Source: Azospirillum sp. 51_20
Lineage (GTDB): Bacteria > Pseudomonadota > Alphaproteobacteria > RF32 > CAG-239
NCBI GenBank assembly: GCA_001917175.1
Contig: MNTV01000041.1
Coordinates: 1 to 59,050 of the forward strand
DNA length: 59,050 nt
Direction: 5' to 3'
The number at the start of each line of letters is the position of its first letter. The first letter of the stretch is position 1. Positions 24,195 to 32,298 of the stretch are shown piece after piece. Both the position numbers and the translations under genes were made by a program. The notes under the pieces were generated by a model. The model was given only the letters and a program-made list of their open reading frames with translations. It was not told where the DNA came from and ran no database searches.

Positions 24195-26078
24195 ATGGCA
24201 GAGAAAAGTATCCCGGTAAGCGTCATCATGCCCGTTTACAACGCCGGCGTTTACCTGAAGCCGGCTTTGGAAAGCCTGCTTGAACAAACGCTGAAGGAAA
24301 TCGAAATCATTGCCGTCGACGACGGCTCGACTGACGGTTCGGGGCAATTGCTTGCCGAATACGCCGCCCGCGACAAACGGCTGAAGGTCATTTCCCTCAA
24401 GCGCAGCGGCGCGGCCGCCGCCCGCAACCGCGGCATTGAAGCCGCACGCGGCAAATGGCTGTGGTTTGCCGACGCCGACGACATTGCCGCCCCCGGTCTG
24501 GCAGAAAAAATGTACCGCCGGGGAGAAGAGACCGACAGCGACATGGTAATTTGTCAGGCAAATTTTTTAGACGTTGACGGAAAAAAGACGCTGATGAAAA
24601 ACACCCTTGCCGTCAACCGGCTGCCGCCGGCGGAACCGTTTTCCCTGCCGGATGCAGGAACGTTCCTTTTCACCAACTCCGCCGTCTGGAACAAACTTTA
24701 CCGCCGCGACTTTGTCATCGGCAAAGACATCCGCTTTCAAAACCTTTCTTCCTGCAACGACGTCGCTTTCGGTGTGCTTGCCCTGGCCGAAGCCGCGCGG
24801 ATATGCACCGTCCGGGAAGCTTTGTACAACTACCGCATCGGCATTTCCGGCAACATTTCGGCATCGCGCGGACGCTGTGCCGCAAACATCGTCATGGCGG
24901 CGCGTTATGTGCGCGACGAACTCGAGCGGCGACATTTCCGGCAACGGATCATCGACCGGTTTTATGCGCGGATCGTCCATTCCTTCGCTTATGAATACAA
25001 ACAAACCGCCGGCCGCTGGCAGAAACACAAGTTGCTCAAACTGTTTAAAGCTTTTTTGCCCAAAGCCCTCTTCAAACGCCAGTTCAAAGACGAAGCGCCG
25101 ATAAAAGACCTGTTGTTCAAGAAAACAAAGCTGGGAAACAAACGCGTCGTCCGTCTGGCAGGCATAAAAATCGCTTATCACAAAAAGGAAAAGGCCGTTC
25201 CCGTCCGTTCGGCAAAAAGTGACCTGCATTTCCGCGGTTTTAACCAGCTGGCATTTTGCATCCGCAGCAATCTGCGCAAACTGCCGGAAAACGTCGATCT
25301 TGTCGTCGGCGTGCCGCGGTCGGGAATCATCCCGGCTTACATGATCGCCCTGTTTTTAAACAAACCGGCCTGCTCGCTCAACGAATTCGTCAACGGCTGC
25401 CGGCCGGCAAACGGCAACCGTCCGCTCAAAGAAGGAACCGTCCGGCAGGTGCTGGTGGTGGACGACTCCGTTTATTCCGGCAGCGCGCTGAAAAAGACCA
25501 GAGAAATTCTGGCACCGCTTGCCGGAAAATACGAACTGACGTATCTTTGCATTTATTCCCATCCCAAGGCCGACCCCAAACCGGACATCTTTTTTGAAAC
25601 GGTGCCGACGCCGCGGCTGTTCCAATGGAACTACCTCAACCATGCCGTCGCCGGCCGGGCCTGCTTTGACATTGACGGCGTCCTTTGCTTTGACCCGAGC
25701 GAAGAACAAAACGACGACGGCCCGAAATACGTCGATTTCCTGCTGCATGCGCGGCCGCTTTACATCCCCGGTTACAAAATCGCCGCCCTGGTCACCAGCC
25801 GGCTGGAAAAATACCGGCCGCAAACCGAACAATGGCTGCGGGAAAACGGCGTGCAATATGACAAACTGTACATGCTCAACGTCGCCAGCAAAGAAGAACG
25901 AATCTGCCTCGGCTGCCACGCCGACTTCAAGGCGGAAACGTACAAACGGCTCGACGACTGCATTTTGTTTGTCGAATCGAACAGCCGGCAGGCCCGGCAG
26001 ATTGCGGAAAAAAGCGGAAAGCCGGTCATCTGCGCGGAAACCGACGAAATGTTCGGCAATTTCGGAGAAGTGTCATGA
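24195..26078 (+). CDS. glycosyltransferase family 2 fused to phosphoribosyltransferase-like and HAD-like domains
   Basis: 627 residues in three parts. (1) GT-A fold family 2 transferase, about 1-220, with VDDGSTDGS near 40-48 and the metal-binding DADD near 92. (2) A type I phosphoribosyltransferase-like domain, about 335-480: VVGVPRSGIIPAYM, then VLVVDDSVYSGSAL near 417, the PRPP-loop pattern with two acidic residues. (3) A HAD-like domain, about 485-625: CFDIDGVLCFDP with the Asp-x-Asp motif, and ALVTSRLEKYR as motif II. No membrane helix. It overlaps the next glycosyltransferase by four bases. Probably assembles a surface glycan; the roles of the extra domains are unknown. Confidence 0.85.
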   Translation: MAEKSIPVSVIMPVYNAGVYLKPALESLLEQTLKEIEIIAVDDGSTDGSGQLLAEYAARDKRLKVISLKRSGAAAARNRGIEAARGKWLWFADADDIAAPGLAEKMYRRGEETDSDMVICQANFLDVDGKKTLMKNTLAVNRLPPAEPFSLPDAGTFLFTNSAVWNKLYRRDFVIGKDIRFQNLSSCNDVAFGVLALAEAARICTVREALYNYRIGISGNISASRGRCAANIVMAARYVRDELERRHFRQRIIDRFYARIVHSFAYEYKQTAGRWQKHKLLKLFKAFLPKALFKRQFKDEAPIKDLLFKKTKLGNKRVVRLAGIKIAYHKKEKAVPVRSAKSDLHFRGFNQLAFCIRSNLRKLPENVDLVVGVPRSGIIPAYMIALFLNKPACSLNEFVNGCRPANGNRPLKEGTVRQVLVVDDSVYSGSALKKTREILAPLAGKYELTYLCIYSHPKADPKPDIFFETVPTPRLFQWNYLNHAVAGRACFDIDGVLCFDPSEEQNDDGPKYVDFLLHARPLYIPGYKIAALVTSRLEKYRPQTEQWLRENGVQYDKLYMLNVASKEERICLGCHADFKAETYKRLDDCILFVESNSRQARQIAEKSGKPVICAETDEMFGNFGEVS

Positions 26079-27082
26079 GCGAAGCGCCTTTGGTTTCCGT
26101 CGTCGTACCGGTTTACAATGCCGAACCGTACCTGCGGGAATGTCTTGACAGTCTGTTTGGGCAAACGCTGAAGGAAATCGAAATCATCGCCGTCGACGAC
26201 GGCTCGACCGACGGTTCGGGAAAAATTCTTGACGAATTTGCTGCCCGCGACCGGCGGCTGAAAGTCATTCATCAGGAAAACGCCGGCGTTTCCGCCGCCC
26301 GCAACCGCGGCATCAAAGCCGCGCGGGGGCGTTATCTGACGTTTGTCGACGCTGACGACAGAATCGACCGGCAGGCACTCGGTTACCTTTGCTTTGAAGC
26401 GGAACGTCTGCAAACGGACATTCTGCTGTTTAACTATGCGGCCTGCGAAAACGAACTGTATCACAGGTGCCCTCTGCTTGACGAACTTTACCGCCGGTTC
26501 GGCGACCGGGCGTTTAGCTACGCAGAAGGCAAAGACCTGCTCTATTACGTCCACGGCACCGCCGCCGGCAAGTTCTACCGTACGCGGATGATCCGCGAAC
26601 GGGGGCTGGAGTTTCCGCTTTCCACCTTTATCGGAGAAGACCTGTGCTTCTGGGCGGAAGCCCTGCTGGCGGCCGAACGCCTTGCCGTCAGCGGCAACGT
26701 CTTTTATTTTTACCGCAAAGACAACGAACACAGCCTGAGCAAACGCCTTTCCGACCTCGGCGAACAACAGCTGAAAGGATATTGCGGCCTGAAGGAAAGA
26801 CTGCGGCGGAAACTGACGCCGGAAGCTTTCCGCGAAGCGGACTTTTATCTGATCGACCGCAACATGGCCCTGTTCACTTGGAACTACAGTCTGCTGAAAG
26901 ATCCGGACCTGCGCCGGGAATTTCGCCGCCGCATGCGGGAATTTATGCGCTATCCGGCGGAATATACGTCGGAAGAACAAAAGAAATTCCGTTATCTGAA
27001 AGCGTTCAAACGAATGCAAAAACCGGCAAAAAAACGCTTTTCCGTCGCCGGCATCAGATTTTCGTTCGGGAAAAAAGAATAA
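26075..27082 (+). CDS. glycosyltransferase family 2
   Basis: 335 residues. N-terminal GT-A domain: VSVVVPVYNAEPYLRECLDS, VDDGSTDGSGK, RNRGIKAARGRYLTFVDADD. The C-terminal third is helical and basic, ending with a KKRFSVAGIRFSFGKK tail seen in capsule and LPS transferases. ATGA overlap with the preceding fusion gene, so translation is coupled. A 59-nt segment (26162-26220) matches the upstream gene's 24285-24343 at all but two positions, suggesting gene conversion or recent duplication of the sugar-nucleotide-binding part. Donor and acceptor sugars unknown. Confidence 0.93.
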   Translation: MSEAPLVSVVVPVYNAEPYLRECLDSLFGQTLKEIEIIAVDDGSTDGSGKILDEFAARDRRLKVIHQENAGVSAARNRGIKAARGRYLTFVDADDRIDRQALGYLCFEAERLQTDILLFNYAACENELYHRCPLLDELYRRFGDRAFSYAEGKDLLYYVHGTAAGKFYRTRMIRERGLEFPLSTFIGEDLCFWAEALLAAERLAVSGNVFYFYRKDNEHSLSKRLSDLGEQQLKGYCGLKERLRRKLTPEAFREADFYLIDRNMALFTWNYSLLKDPDLRREFRRRMREFMRYPAEYTSEEQKKFRYLKAFKRMQKPAKKRFSVAGIRFSFGKKE

Positions 27083-27085
27083 CGG

Positions 27086-28192
27086 TCAGCCCTGCGGTTC
27101 AAAAATTTCGCCGCCGATAACGGGTTCGGCCGCGCCGGTGGTTGCGGGAAAACTGAGCGGCAGCCAATGCAGCCGGCGGACGGCCCAAAACGCCGCCTCC
27201 TGAGCGTCGACGGCTTCCGGCTGCCAGCCGGCTTCAACTGCGGTTTTAACCGTCATATTCGGCAGCCGCTGCCGCAAAAAACGCATCAGGGTCGGGTTTT
27301 TGGCGCCGCCGCCGCAGACAATCGCTTCTTCCGGCGGTTCCGGCAGGTAAAGCGCCATCGAATAGGCAATCGATTCCGCCACAAACGCCGTCGCCGTTGC
27401 CGCGCCGTCTTCCAGCGACAATCCTTCCAGATGTTCCATCTTCTCGGCAAAAACCGTACGGTCACAGGCTTTCGGCGGATTAAGCGCAATATATTTGTGG
27501 TGCATCAGCACGGCCAGAATCTTTTCGTCAACCCGGCCGGTGATCGCCAGCCTGCCGTTATAGTCGATATGCATGCCGCCGTGTTTCATCACCCAGTCGT
27601 TGATTACCGCATTGCCGGGACCGCTGACAAAAGCTTTCATTTCCCCGCTGGTGCCGAACCAAACCACCTCCGAAGTGCCGCCGACGTCAATTACCGCCAG
27701 CGGACGCCGCATTTTGGCCGTCAGCGCCTCGTAATACACCGGGGCAAACGGCGCCCCCTGTCCGCCGGCCAGAATGTCCGCGCTGCGAAAACGGGCCGCC
27801 GTTTTTATGCCGGTCAGTTCCGCCAGCCGGCGTCCGTCGCCTATCTGGTGAGTGTAATGTTCCGACGGACGGTGGCATATGGTATGGCCGGCAAAGCCCA
27901 GAATGTCCGGGGAAACGCCTTCTTCACGGACAAAATCCTTCACCGCGGCGGCGGCAAATTCGGTAAAAACCGTTTCCGCCCGGCGGATTTCCGCCGCATG
28001 TTCGGGAGAATCCGCGCGTTTTCCCAAAACCGAACGTATCTGTTCAAGCAGTTCCTCTTCATAAGGAATGACAAACGCTGGCCCCTGCCGATAAACGTCT
28101 ATGCCGTCGGTTTCCATCAAAGCCAGTCCCAGCCCGTCGAGAGAAGTTGAACCGGCAATTCCCAATGTCGTTGTGTTTTTTATGTTGTTCAT
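27086..28192 (-). CDS. anmK: anhydro-N-acetylmuramic acid kinase
   Basis: Recycles peptidoglycan by phosphorylating and opening 1,6-anhydro-MurNAc to MurNAc-6-P. 368 residues. The ASKHA-fold start is GIAGSTSLDGLGLALMETDG (canonical G-x-MSGTS-x-DG), followed by GFAGHTICHRPS, the phosphate-2 strand PLAVIDVGGTSEVVWFG and the adenosine motif EEAIVCGGGAKNPTLM. The Met-Ser-Gly of the first motif is replaced by Ala-Gly-Ser, a mild divergence. Convergent with the glycosyltransferases, 3 bp apart. The leader is AT-rich without an SD. Confidence 0.93.
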   Translation of the reverse strand: MNNIKNTTTLGIAGSTSLDGLGLALMETDGIDVYRQGPAFVIPYEEELLEQIRSVLGKRADSPEHAAEIRRAETVFTEFAAAAVKDFVREEGVSPDILGFAGHTICHRPSEHYTHQIGDGRRLAELTGIKTAARFRSADILAGGQGAPFAPVYYEALTAKMRRPLAVIDVGGTSEVVWFGTSGEMKAFVSGPGNAVINDWVMKHGGMHIDYNGRLAITGRVDEKILAVLMHHKYIALNPPKACDRTVFAEKMEHLEGLSLEDGAATATAFVAESIAYSMALYLPEPPEEAIVCGGGAKNPTLMRFLRQRLPNMTVKTAVEAGWQPEAVDAQEAAFWAVRRLHWLPLSFPATTGAAEPVIGGEIFEPQG

Positions 28193-28270
28193 TCATTAAT
28201 TAAAAAAAATTGTAACCGCATTTGTTTCAGTATAGGCTTTAAGGGGTTAATAATTTGTATACCGGCGCAA

Positions 28271-28308
28271 AAAAGCCTTCCGTCCCCATAAGGACGAAAG
28301 GCTTTGTC
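28271..28308 (-). terminator. intrinsic terminator, minus strand
   Basis: AAAGCCTTTCGTCC pairs with GGACGGAAGGCTTT and is followed by TTTTTT on the minus strand. No recognised gene ends here; a 47-codon SD-less frame (complement of about 28250-28390) may be its source. Confidence 0.7.
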
Positions 28309-28391
28309 TTGAAAGGCGGCCTGTCTTACCGCACACGCCTTGCCGCGCCGGACAAAAACGAATCTCCGAGACGGCTTTTGACAAAAACATA

Positions 28392-28420
28392 TTTACTTTC
28401 CGATTAAAGCATGATATAAT
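28392..28420 (+). promoter_or_regulatory. promoter of the small membrane protein 28466
   Basis: TTTACT, 17-nt spacer, TATAAT. ATTATTAA follows at 28447-28454. Confidence 0.75.
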
Positions 28421-28465
28421 TTTTTCACTTGGTTAAGGATTATGTAATTATTAAAACTCTAAAAA

Positions 28466-28666
28466 ATGAATACACAAAAGTTTTTCAGTATATTGGGAGA
28501 AAGCTTTTTGAATGCACTGGTATTTCTTCTGATATTCAACGGATTTACCGCGTGGGTATATCATGTCAATTATTTCGGCGCCTGGGAACATTCCGTATCT
28601 TTTGCCATCGGGTATTTTTCAGGAGTGTTCGGCTACAACATTTTTAAGGCAATAAAAGACAGATAA
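28466..28666 (+). CDS. small membrane protein, 66 residues
   Basis: Two probable transmembrane helices (LNALVFLLIFNGFTAWVY and SVSFAIGYFSGVFGYNIF) joined by a short polar loop, with a Lys-rich C-terminal tail. Family unknown. A consensus promoter precedes it, and the leader contains ATTATTAA and A-rich sequence but no SD, like several other small genes in this window. A terminator follows. Confidence 0.65.
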   Translation: MNTQKFFSILGESFLNALVFLLIFNGFTAWVYHVNYFGAWEHSVSFAIGYFSGVFGYNIFKAIKDR

Positions 28667-28687
28667 CCGAACCGGGCAAGCTTCAAC

Positions 28688-28722
28688 AACGATCTTGGAA
28701 CAAAATCCGAGGTCGTTTTTTT
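28688..28722 (+). terminator. terminator after 28466-28666
   Basis: ACGATCTTGGA / TCCGAGGTCGT (two G-T pairs) followed by TTTTTTT. Confidence 0.8.
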
Positions 28723-28876
28723 ATACCGCAAACCGGCATTCTTTTGTCAGCGGCATATCGCCGTTTTCAAATTCAGCCCGTTTAAGCCGGTCAAGACAAT
28801 CAGCAATGCCTTTTATGCCGGTACCGGCAAATTTACCGGCGCGTTTCGAAAATACGGACAAAATCTCAAAAAACAT
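28721..28876 (-). CDS. possible 51-residue small protein
   Basis: Minus-strand frame MFFEILSVFSKRAGKFAGTG, then IKGIADCLDRLKRAEFENGD and MPLTKECRFAV. The composition is protein-like (amphipathic helix, Gly-rich turn, conserved-looking C-terminus), but there is no SD, and it overlaps the plus-strand terminator and lies upstream of the tyrS promoter. Not certain. Confidence 0.35.
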   Translation of the reverse strand: MFFEILSVFSKRAGKFAGTGIKGIADCLDRLKRAEFENGDMPLTKECRFAV

Positions 28877-28910
28877 ACGGAAGAAAAGACAGCCGGCAAC
28901 AACAGATTGC

Positions 28911-28938
28911 TTGCACTGCGCGAATTATATGCTAATAT
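28911..28938 (+). promoter_or_regulatory. promoter of tyrS
   Basis: TTGCAC, 16-nt spacer, TAATAT, with the ATG 33 nt further on. Confidence 0.65.
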
Positions 28939-28970
28939 GCGTTAAAAATTCATCATTAAAGGCAGGAAAA

Positions 28971-30230
28971 ATGAGTCATTTCAAATCAGAATTCTTTAAC
29001 ATTATGCTTGAGCGCGGTTTTTACAACCAATGCACCAACGAGGAAGGGTTCGACCAATACCTTTCCGAGTGCGAACAAAAAGGCACGCCGGCCGTCGGCT
29101 ATCTCGGCTCCGACCCGACCGGCGACAGTCTGCACGTCGGGCACATTGTGCCGCTGATGATGATGCGTTGGTTCCAGAAATGCGGCCACAAGCCGCTGAC
29201 GCTGGTCGGCGGCGCCACCGCCCGCATCGGCGACCCTTCGGGCAAAGACAAGCTGCGACCTTTTTTAAGCGAAGAAACACTGGCGCACAACATTGAAGGA
29301 CTGAAAAAGTCTTTCGGCAAATTCTTAAAGTTCGGCGACGGCAGGAACGACGCGGTGATGGTTGACAACTGGGACTGGTTCAAAGACATCAACTACCTTT
29401 CCTTCCTGCGCGACATCGGCACCTATTACTCGGTCAACCGAATGCTGACCATGGACAGCGTCAAAAGCCGGCTGGATCGCGAACAGCCGATGAGTTTTCT
29501 CGAATTTAACTATATGCTGCTGCAGGGTTACGATTTCTGCGAACTCTACCGGAAATACGGCTGCCGCGCCCAGATTGCCGGTTCCGACCAGTGGGGCAAC
29601 ATTACCTCCGGCACCGAACTCGGCCGCCGCAAATACGACGTTGAACTGTTCGGTTTTACCAGCCCGATCATCACCGACTCCGCCGGACGGAAAATGGGCA
29701 AGTCGGAAGGCAACGCCGTCTGGATCAACGAAGACAAACTGCCGGCTTATGACTATTATCAGTATTTCCGCAACATCGGCGACGCCGAAGTGGGCAAATG
29801 CCTACGCATTTACACCGACCTGCCGATGGACGAAATCCGCCGTCTGGAAGACTTGAAAGACCAGGAAATCAACGAGGCCAAAAAGATCCTTGCCTTTGAG
29901 GCAACAAAAATCTGCCGCGGTTTTGACGAAGCAAAAGCGGCCGAAGAAACGGCGGTCAAAACTTTTGAACAGGGCGGCATCGGCGGCGAACTGCCGACCC
30001 TGGAAAAAGACAACATCACCGGCCTGTCGGTTCTCGACGCCTTTGTCGAAATCGGCTTCTGCGCCAGCAAAGGCGAAGTGCGGCGGCTGATCAAGCAAAA
30101 CGGCATCCGCGTCAACGACCGGGCGATCAGCGACGAAAATTACGTTTTCGACGAAAGCGACATTGTTGACGGACAAATAAAAATCGCTCAGGGCAAGAAG
30201 AAATTCGGCCTGATCAAACAGGCCGGTTGA
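28971..30230 (+). CDS. tyrS: tyrosyl-tRNA synthetase
   Basis: 419 residues. I chose the ATG at 28971 because it follows GGCAGG and begins the conserved N-terminus; the longer 28695 start reads through the promoter. Class I signature LHVGH in GSDPTGDSLHVGHIVPLM, Tyr-binding GSDQWGN, second signature KMGKSEGN, and a C-terminal S4 domain (EVRRLIKQNGIRVNDRAIS). Complete. Its TGA overlaps the -35 box of the next gene's promoter. Confidence 0.97.
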   Translation: MSHFKSEFFNIMLERGFYNQCTNEEGFDQYLSECEQKGTPAVGYLGSDPTGDSLHVGHIVPLMMMRWFQKCGHKPLTLVGGATARIGDPSGKDKLRPFLSEETLAHNIEGLKKSFGKFLKFGDGRNDAVMVDNWDWFKDINYLSFLRDIGTYYSVNRMLTMDSVKSRLDREQPMSFLEFNYMLLQGYDFCELYRKYGCRAQIAGSDQWGNITSGTELGRRKYDVELFGFTSPIITDSAGRKMGKSEGNAVWINEDKLPAYDYYQYFRNIGDAEVGKCLRIYTDLPMDEIRRLEDLKDQEINEAKKILAFEATKICRGFDEAKAAEETAVKTFEQGGIGGELPTLEKDNITGLSVLDAFVEIGFCASKGEVRRLIKQNGIRVNDRAISDENYVFDESDIVDGQIKIAQGKKKFGLIKQAG

Positions 30231-30255
30231 CAAAAAACGGCGGGCTTGTTAAAAT
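30227..30255 (+). promoter_or_regulatory. promoter of the small gene 30301
   Basis: TTGACA (overlapping the tyrS stop), 17-nt spacer, TAAAAT. ATTATTAATCAATTAAAAC follows in the 5' UTR at 30272. Confidence 0.8.
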
Positions 30256-30300
30256 AAGGTTTCTGAAAACTATTATTAATCAATTAAAACTTCATACGTT

Positions 30301-30522
30301 ATGACAGACGCAAAAATCGAAAAAGTGATGACCAGCAATTTGCTTTACACTTTGTTTTTCACAGACGGCAGTTCGCTCGAAATTTACAAAAGCCAATTTC
30401 GCGGCGTTTCCCGTCCGAAGGCCGGAGACATGTTCGGAATCCGGCAGGAAGAACAGACGGACGGAAGCATTGTTTCCCGGATATTTCTCAACGGAAAGGA
30501 AGTCAGGGGAAAAACCCTTTAA
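30301..30522 (+). CDS. hypothetical protein, 73 residues, SD-less leader
   Basis: Beta-rich small protein (NLLYTLFFTDGSSLEIYKSQ, RPKAGDMFGIRQEE, SIVSRIFLNGKEVRGK). The ending (R/K)P-x-x-GD ... D-x-IV-x-x-x-x-NG-x-x-x-x-G recurs in the following gene, suggesting related OB- or SH3-like folds. No SD precedes the ATG; the leader instead carries ATTATTAA and CAATTAAAA. Strong promoter upstream. Function unknown. Confidence 0.6.
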   Translation: MTDAKIEKVMTSNLLYTLFFTDGSSLEIYKSQFRGVSRPKAGDMFGIRQEEQTDGSIVSRIFLNGKEVRGKTL

Positions 30523-30556
30523 CAATAATTCATCAACCCAATTAATTTTTTTGCTT

Positions 30557-30772
30557 ATGTTAGAAAGAAATCTGACCGTCGCTTCCGTTGAAAAGCGGGA
30601 CGACAAGTATGGAATCTGGCCGGAAATGTCCACGCCGTTTTCGCTGCCCTGCATCCTTTTCGGCGATCGAAAACCCCAGCGCGGCGACAGTATCGTAATT
30701 GAGTGCGAAGGCGACAATATCGTCGGCGCCCTGTGGAACGGAACCCGCATTCTCGGCCCTGCCCGGCCCTAA
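30557..30772 (+). CDS. hypothetical protein, 71 residues, SD-less leader
   Basis: Small beta protein with KPQRGDSIVIECEGDNIVGA and LWNGTRILG at the C-terminus, similar in layout to the protein at 30301-30522. The ATG at 30557 is preceded by CCAATTAATTTTTTTGCTT and no SD; a longer upstream frame is only read-through of the previous gene. 34 bp from the upstream stop, so probably co-transcribed. Terminator follows. Confidence 0.55.
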   Translation: MLERNLTVASVEKRDDKYGIWPEMSTPFSLPCILFGDRKPQRGDSIVIECEGDNIVGALWNGTRILGPARP

Positions 30773-30791
30773 GCCGGCAGCAAACCGCAAC

Positions 30792-30826
30792 AAGACCGCA
30801 TGTTGACAAAACATGCGGTCTTTCGC
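30792..30826 (+). terminator. terminator after 30557-30772
   Basis: 13-bp perfect stem AAGACCGCATGTT/AACATGCGGTCTT; the following tract is short (TTTCG). Confidence 0.75.
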
Positions 30827-30852
30827 GCTTTAAAGCCCGCCGCAAAAAGCTA

Positions 30853-30880
30853 TTGACAAGCCCGCAAAAAACGCTATATT
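30853..30880 (+). promoter_or_regulatory. promoter of rpmG
   Basis: Perfect TTGACA, 16-nt spacer, TATATT. Confidence 0.85.
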
Positions 30881-30926
30881 ACAGAAAAACTTGCGTTTAA
30901 CACTAAAATTTTAAGAGTATAAAGAC

Positions 30927-31094
30927 ATGGCAAAAGCAATCAAAGTTAAAGTTAAAATGGAAAGCACCGCCGGAACCGGTACATTTTTCGTTGCCGAAAA
31001 AAATCCGAGAACCCATCCGGAAAAGCTGTCCATGAAAAAATACGACAAGAAGTCGAAAAAACACGAAGAATTCGTTGAAAAGAAGCTGAAGTAA
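30927..31094 (+). CDS. rpmG: 50S ribosomal protein L33
   Basis: 55 residues: MAKAIKVKVKMESTAGTGTF, then FVAEKNPRTHPEKLSMKKYD and a Lys-rich end. This is the zinc-free (C-minus) L33 typical of proteobacteria. The gene is monocistronic between a near-consensus promoter and a terminator. No strong SD (AAGAGTATAAAGAC upstream). Too short for many gene finders but unmistakable. Confidence 0.95.
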   Translation: MAKAIKVKVKMESTAGTGTFFVAEKNPRTHPEKLSMKKYDKKSKKHEEFVEKKLK

Positions 31095-31121
31095 TTATCT
31101 GCCGAAAGATACAGTTTTTCA

Positions 31122-31149
31122 ATGCCGGTTGTTTGCAGCCGGCATTTTT
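31122..31149 (+). terminator. terminator after rpmG
   Basis: ATGCCGG/GCCGGCAT stem with a ~9-base loop and TTTTT. Confidence 0.85.
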
Positions 31150-31250
31150 CGTTGTACAATCCGACTAACCGGCAACAATCAGAAATATGACGGACAAAAA
31201 GCATTCTTTGTTATCTGTTGTCTGTATAAACAATTATTAAACAAAAAATT

Positions 31251-31531
31251 ATGAAAACCAGTATCAATTATATTTGCGGAAGCGTTTATGTCGAAGCAAC
31301 CATACAGAGAATCGCCCTTTTTCCGGTTCTTCCGAATGGCAAAAAAGCAGAAACAAAAGCAAAATGTTCCATCCTCACCGAGGACGGAAAAGTATTTTCG
31401 TTTTTTGCCGATATGCAATCAAAGTTTTTGATATGCTCATGCTGACGAAGGAAAATGACGAGGTCAAATTCGATTACGATCCCGCCTGTTCCAGCTTGGA
31501 TTATTTTACCAGCAAAACGATCCAAGCGTAA
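31251..31531 (+). pseudogene. small unknown gene split by a +1 frameshift
   Basis: The ATG at 31251 (leader ATTATTAAACAAAAAATT, no SD) gives 58 residues ending TEDGKVFSFFADMQSKF. At the five-T run 31425-31429 the frame shifts; removing one T restores DMLMLTKENDEVKFDYD and the continuation to 31531. The joined product parallels the protein at 32299-32613 (ATADGSYFAFFIDL ... LILLAEKGDRVVFEFQ), so the two are paralogues. Either a real pseudogene or a sequencing error in the T run. Function unknown. Confidence 0.6.
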
Positions 31532-31546
31532 TCCGCAAAAAAATCA

Positions 31547-31579
31547 AAAGTATCTTTCAAAAGAAAGATGCTTTTTTTT
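31547..31579 (+). terminator. terminator after the frameshifted gene
   Basis: AGTATCTTTC/GAAAGATGCT with AAAA loop followed by eight T. Confidence 0.85.
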
Positions 31580-31748
31580 ATGCTTAGAACGAAGAGCAGG
31601 CAGACGCGGCCATTTCGGTTCAATCATAAAGGCTTGCAAAGTTTTGAGCGGGCGTTTGAAGTTCAAACGAACCAATACCGCTTGCGCCGGCTTGCGGAAA
31701 GTTTATCCGCATTTGCCGGACTGCCGCCATTTTGTCCCCATTTTGATA

Positions 31749-31777
31749 TTGACACAAAACGTCTTCCGCAGTATTTT
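31749..31777 (+). promoter_or_regulatory. promoter of 31817
   Basis: TTGACA, 17-nt spacer, TATTTT. ATTATTAA at 31792-31799 falls in the 5' UTR. Confidence 0.8.
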
Positions 31778-31816
31778 GTCCAAAGAACATAATTATTAAC
31801 TTAATCATCATTCACA

Positions 31817-32254
31817 ATGAAAACTTTATTTGCATTTTTTGCGATCCTGGGGATTGCCGGCGGAATTTTGGCTTTTTGCTTTTTCTCGCCCGTAATTGCG
31901 GCGTTTGCCCTTTTTCTCTATCTGCTGGTCGGCGGGGGCTTTGTTTTCAGCTTTGCGTACAACCACGGTTTAAGAAAAAAATGGCTGGCCGACCCCATTC
32001 TTCCGGATTCTCCGGAATTTGACGACTTTTTCTGGAAACTGACGCTCGTCAACCAGGACTGGTACATCGAAGAAATTCTGCACAGGGAAGGCTTGTTGCG
32101 GCTGATTGAAAAATGCGAAGCCGAAATCGTACAAACCTGGCAGGATACGGAAACGGACAGGGAAGAAAAGATTGAAAGAAACGACCGCTGCCTGAAGCGT
32201 CTGAAAGTGCTTACCGGCATGCTGGACTTCAACTACGGACTGAGGCCGTATTAA
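31817..32254 (+). CDS. small membrane protein, 145 residues
   Basis: Two N-terminal transmembrane helices (LFAFFAILGIAGGILAFCFF and FALFLYLLVGGGFVFSFAY) followed by a soluble helical region with acidic and basic residues (LLRLIEKCEAEIVQTW, KIERNDRCLKRLKVL). No family recognised. SD-less leader of the ATTATTAA type with a consensus promoter. 44 bp before the next small gene. Confidence 0.65.
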   Translation: MKTLFAFFAILGIAGGILAFCFFSPVIAAFALFLYLLVGGGFVFSFAYNHGLRKKWLADPILPDSPEFDDFFWKLTLVNQDWYIEEILHREGLLRLIEKCEAEIVQTWQDTETDREEKIERNDRCLKRLKVLTGMLDFNYGLRPY

Positions 32255-32298
32255 CCTCCGAAAGAAAAAATTATTAATTTTTTAACACCGACACACAA

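Noticed and set aside
28695..28970. 92-codon N-terminal extension of TyrRS
   Set aside because: No family counterpart; it runs through a terminator and a promoter. The ATG at 28971 with an SD gives the normal start.
31568..31792. 74-codon plus-strand ORF
   Set aside because: Begins inside the terminator U-tract and ends in the promoter of 31817; no SD.
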